Shown here piece by piece: positions 14,986-15,159 of a stretch of DNA of 15,159 nucleotides. The notes under the pieces were generated by a model, which was given only the letters and a program-made list of their open reading frames with translations, was not told the origin of the DNA and ran no database searches. Position 1 is the stretch's first letter, and each line of letters starts with the position of its first letter. Position numbers and translations under genes: made by a program. Origin of the DNA: Limnohabitans sp. (lineage in GTDB: Bacteria > Pseudomonadota > Gammaproteobacteria > Burkholderiales > Burkholderiaceae_C); the NCBI GenBank assembly GCA_023260735.1, contig JALQUL010000475.1:1-15159 (forward strand), read 5' to 3'.

Positions 14986-15159
14986 TTATTTATGGCTACC
15001 ACCGCTGCTGTAGCCACCATAAGAACCCCCTGTTCCAGAACTTCTAGTCGTGCAATTTTCGATTTTTGGATTGCAGTCGTCCGAGCATTTAACGATAATA
15101 ATGATTAAAATAATAATGACAGACCAAATAATAATTTGTTTTCTCAGTTTTGCATTTTG
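14986..15159 (-). CDS. Small membrane protein with Ser/Gly-rich tail (5' end outside window)
   Basis: An open frame runs in from the window edge and gives 57 residues before a TAA at 14986-14988. I do not recognise a named family. A basic stretch (KLRKQ) leads into one strongly hydrophobic helix rich in Ile. A short segment with three cysteines follows (KCSDDCNPKIENC), then a Ser/Gly/Tyr-rich tail ending GGYSSGGSHK. The N-terminus and true start are missing. The gene ends 66 bp before the DUF350 start on the same strand, so it is probably in the same operon. The regular amino-acid pattern (charged residues, helix, Cys cluster, low-complexity tail) supports a real gene. Confidence 0.6.
   Translation of the reverse strand, partial: QNAKLRKQIIIWSVIIILIIIIVKCSDDCNPKIENCTTRSSGTGGSYGGYSSGGSHK

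Noticed and set aside
1..15159. The window as a mobile island, prophage or defence locus
   Set aside because: There are no integrase, transposase, phage, tRNA attachment or repeat-array signatures, and base composition looks even throughout by eye.

Overview
The window looks like chromosomal DNA from a low-to-moderate GC Gram-negative proteobacterium. By eye the GC content is about 40-45% (not computed). The best guess is a betaproteobacterium, probably Burkholderiales. This rests on gene content: a DsbD-type reductase, an MtlEFGK-type polyol ABC transporter with DalD and XylB, a Tat lipoprotein, and a membrane spermidine-synthase-like protein next to DUF350. The genus cannot be fixed from the sequence. 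Coding density is high, and I see no rRNA, tRNA, CRISPR array, insertion sequence or phage gene.

Region 1 (1-1724, + strand) holds the 3' part of dsbD, whose N-terminal domain lies outside the window, followed by a small CoA-binding (YccU-type) protein. It converges on region 2.

Region 2 (1750-10818, all - strand) is a polyol uptake and catabolism operon. In transcription order it encodes a periplasmic binding protein (mtlE), two permeases (mtlF, mtlG), an ATPase (mtlK), a D-arabinitol 4-dehydrogenase-like enzyme (dalD), a SmoS/PolS-like sorbitol dehydrogenase, an AraC-family regulator (mtlR-like) and xylulokinase (xylB). The inferred flow is ABC import of D-arabinitol, sorbitol or mannitol. 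DalD then oxidises D-arabinitol to D-xylulose, and XylB phosphorylates that for the pentose phosphate pathway. The short-chain dehydrogenase would oxidise sorbitol to fructose, but no fructokinase lies in the window. The 304-bp intergenic stretch before mtlE holds repeated TAGGTA boxes that look like activator sites. Between mtlE and mtlF there are three consecutive hairpins, the last with a U-tract, which probably let the binding protein be made in excess over the permeases.

Region 3 (11123-11461, + strand) is a small DUF2007 protein with a C-terminal membrane anchor. It diverges from the polyol operon and ends 5 bp from the convergent gene of region 4.

Region 4 (11467 to the window end, - strand) is the least understood part. 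In transcription order it has a small membrane protein with a Ser/Gly-rich tail (cut by the window edge), a one-unit DUF350 membrane protein, a polytopic membrane protein with a spermidine-synthase domain, and a FAD-dependent amine-oxidase-like Tat lipoprotein that overlaps it by 32 bp. The set suggests an envelope-associated polyamine or amine chemistry of unknown product. It is the best candidate here for an undescribed system.
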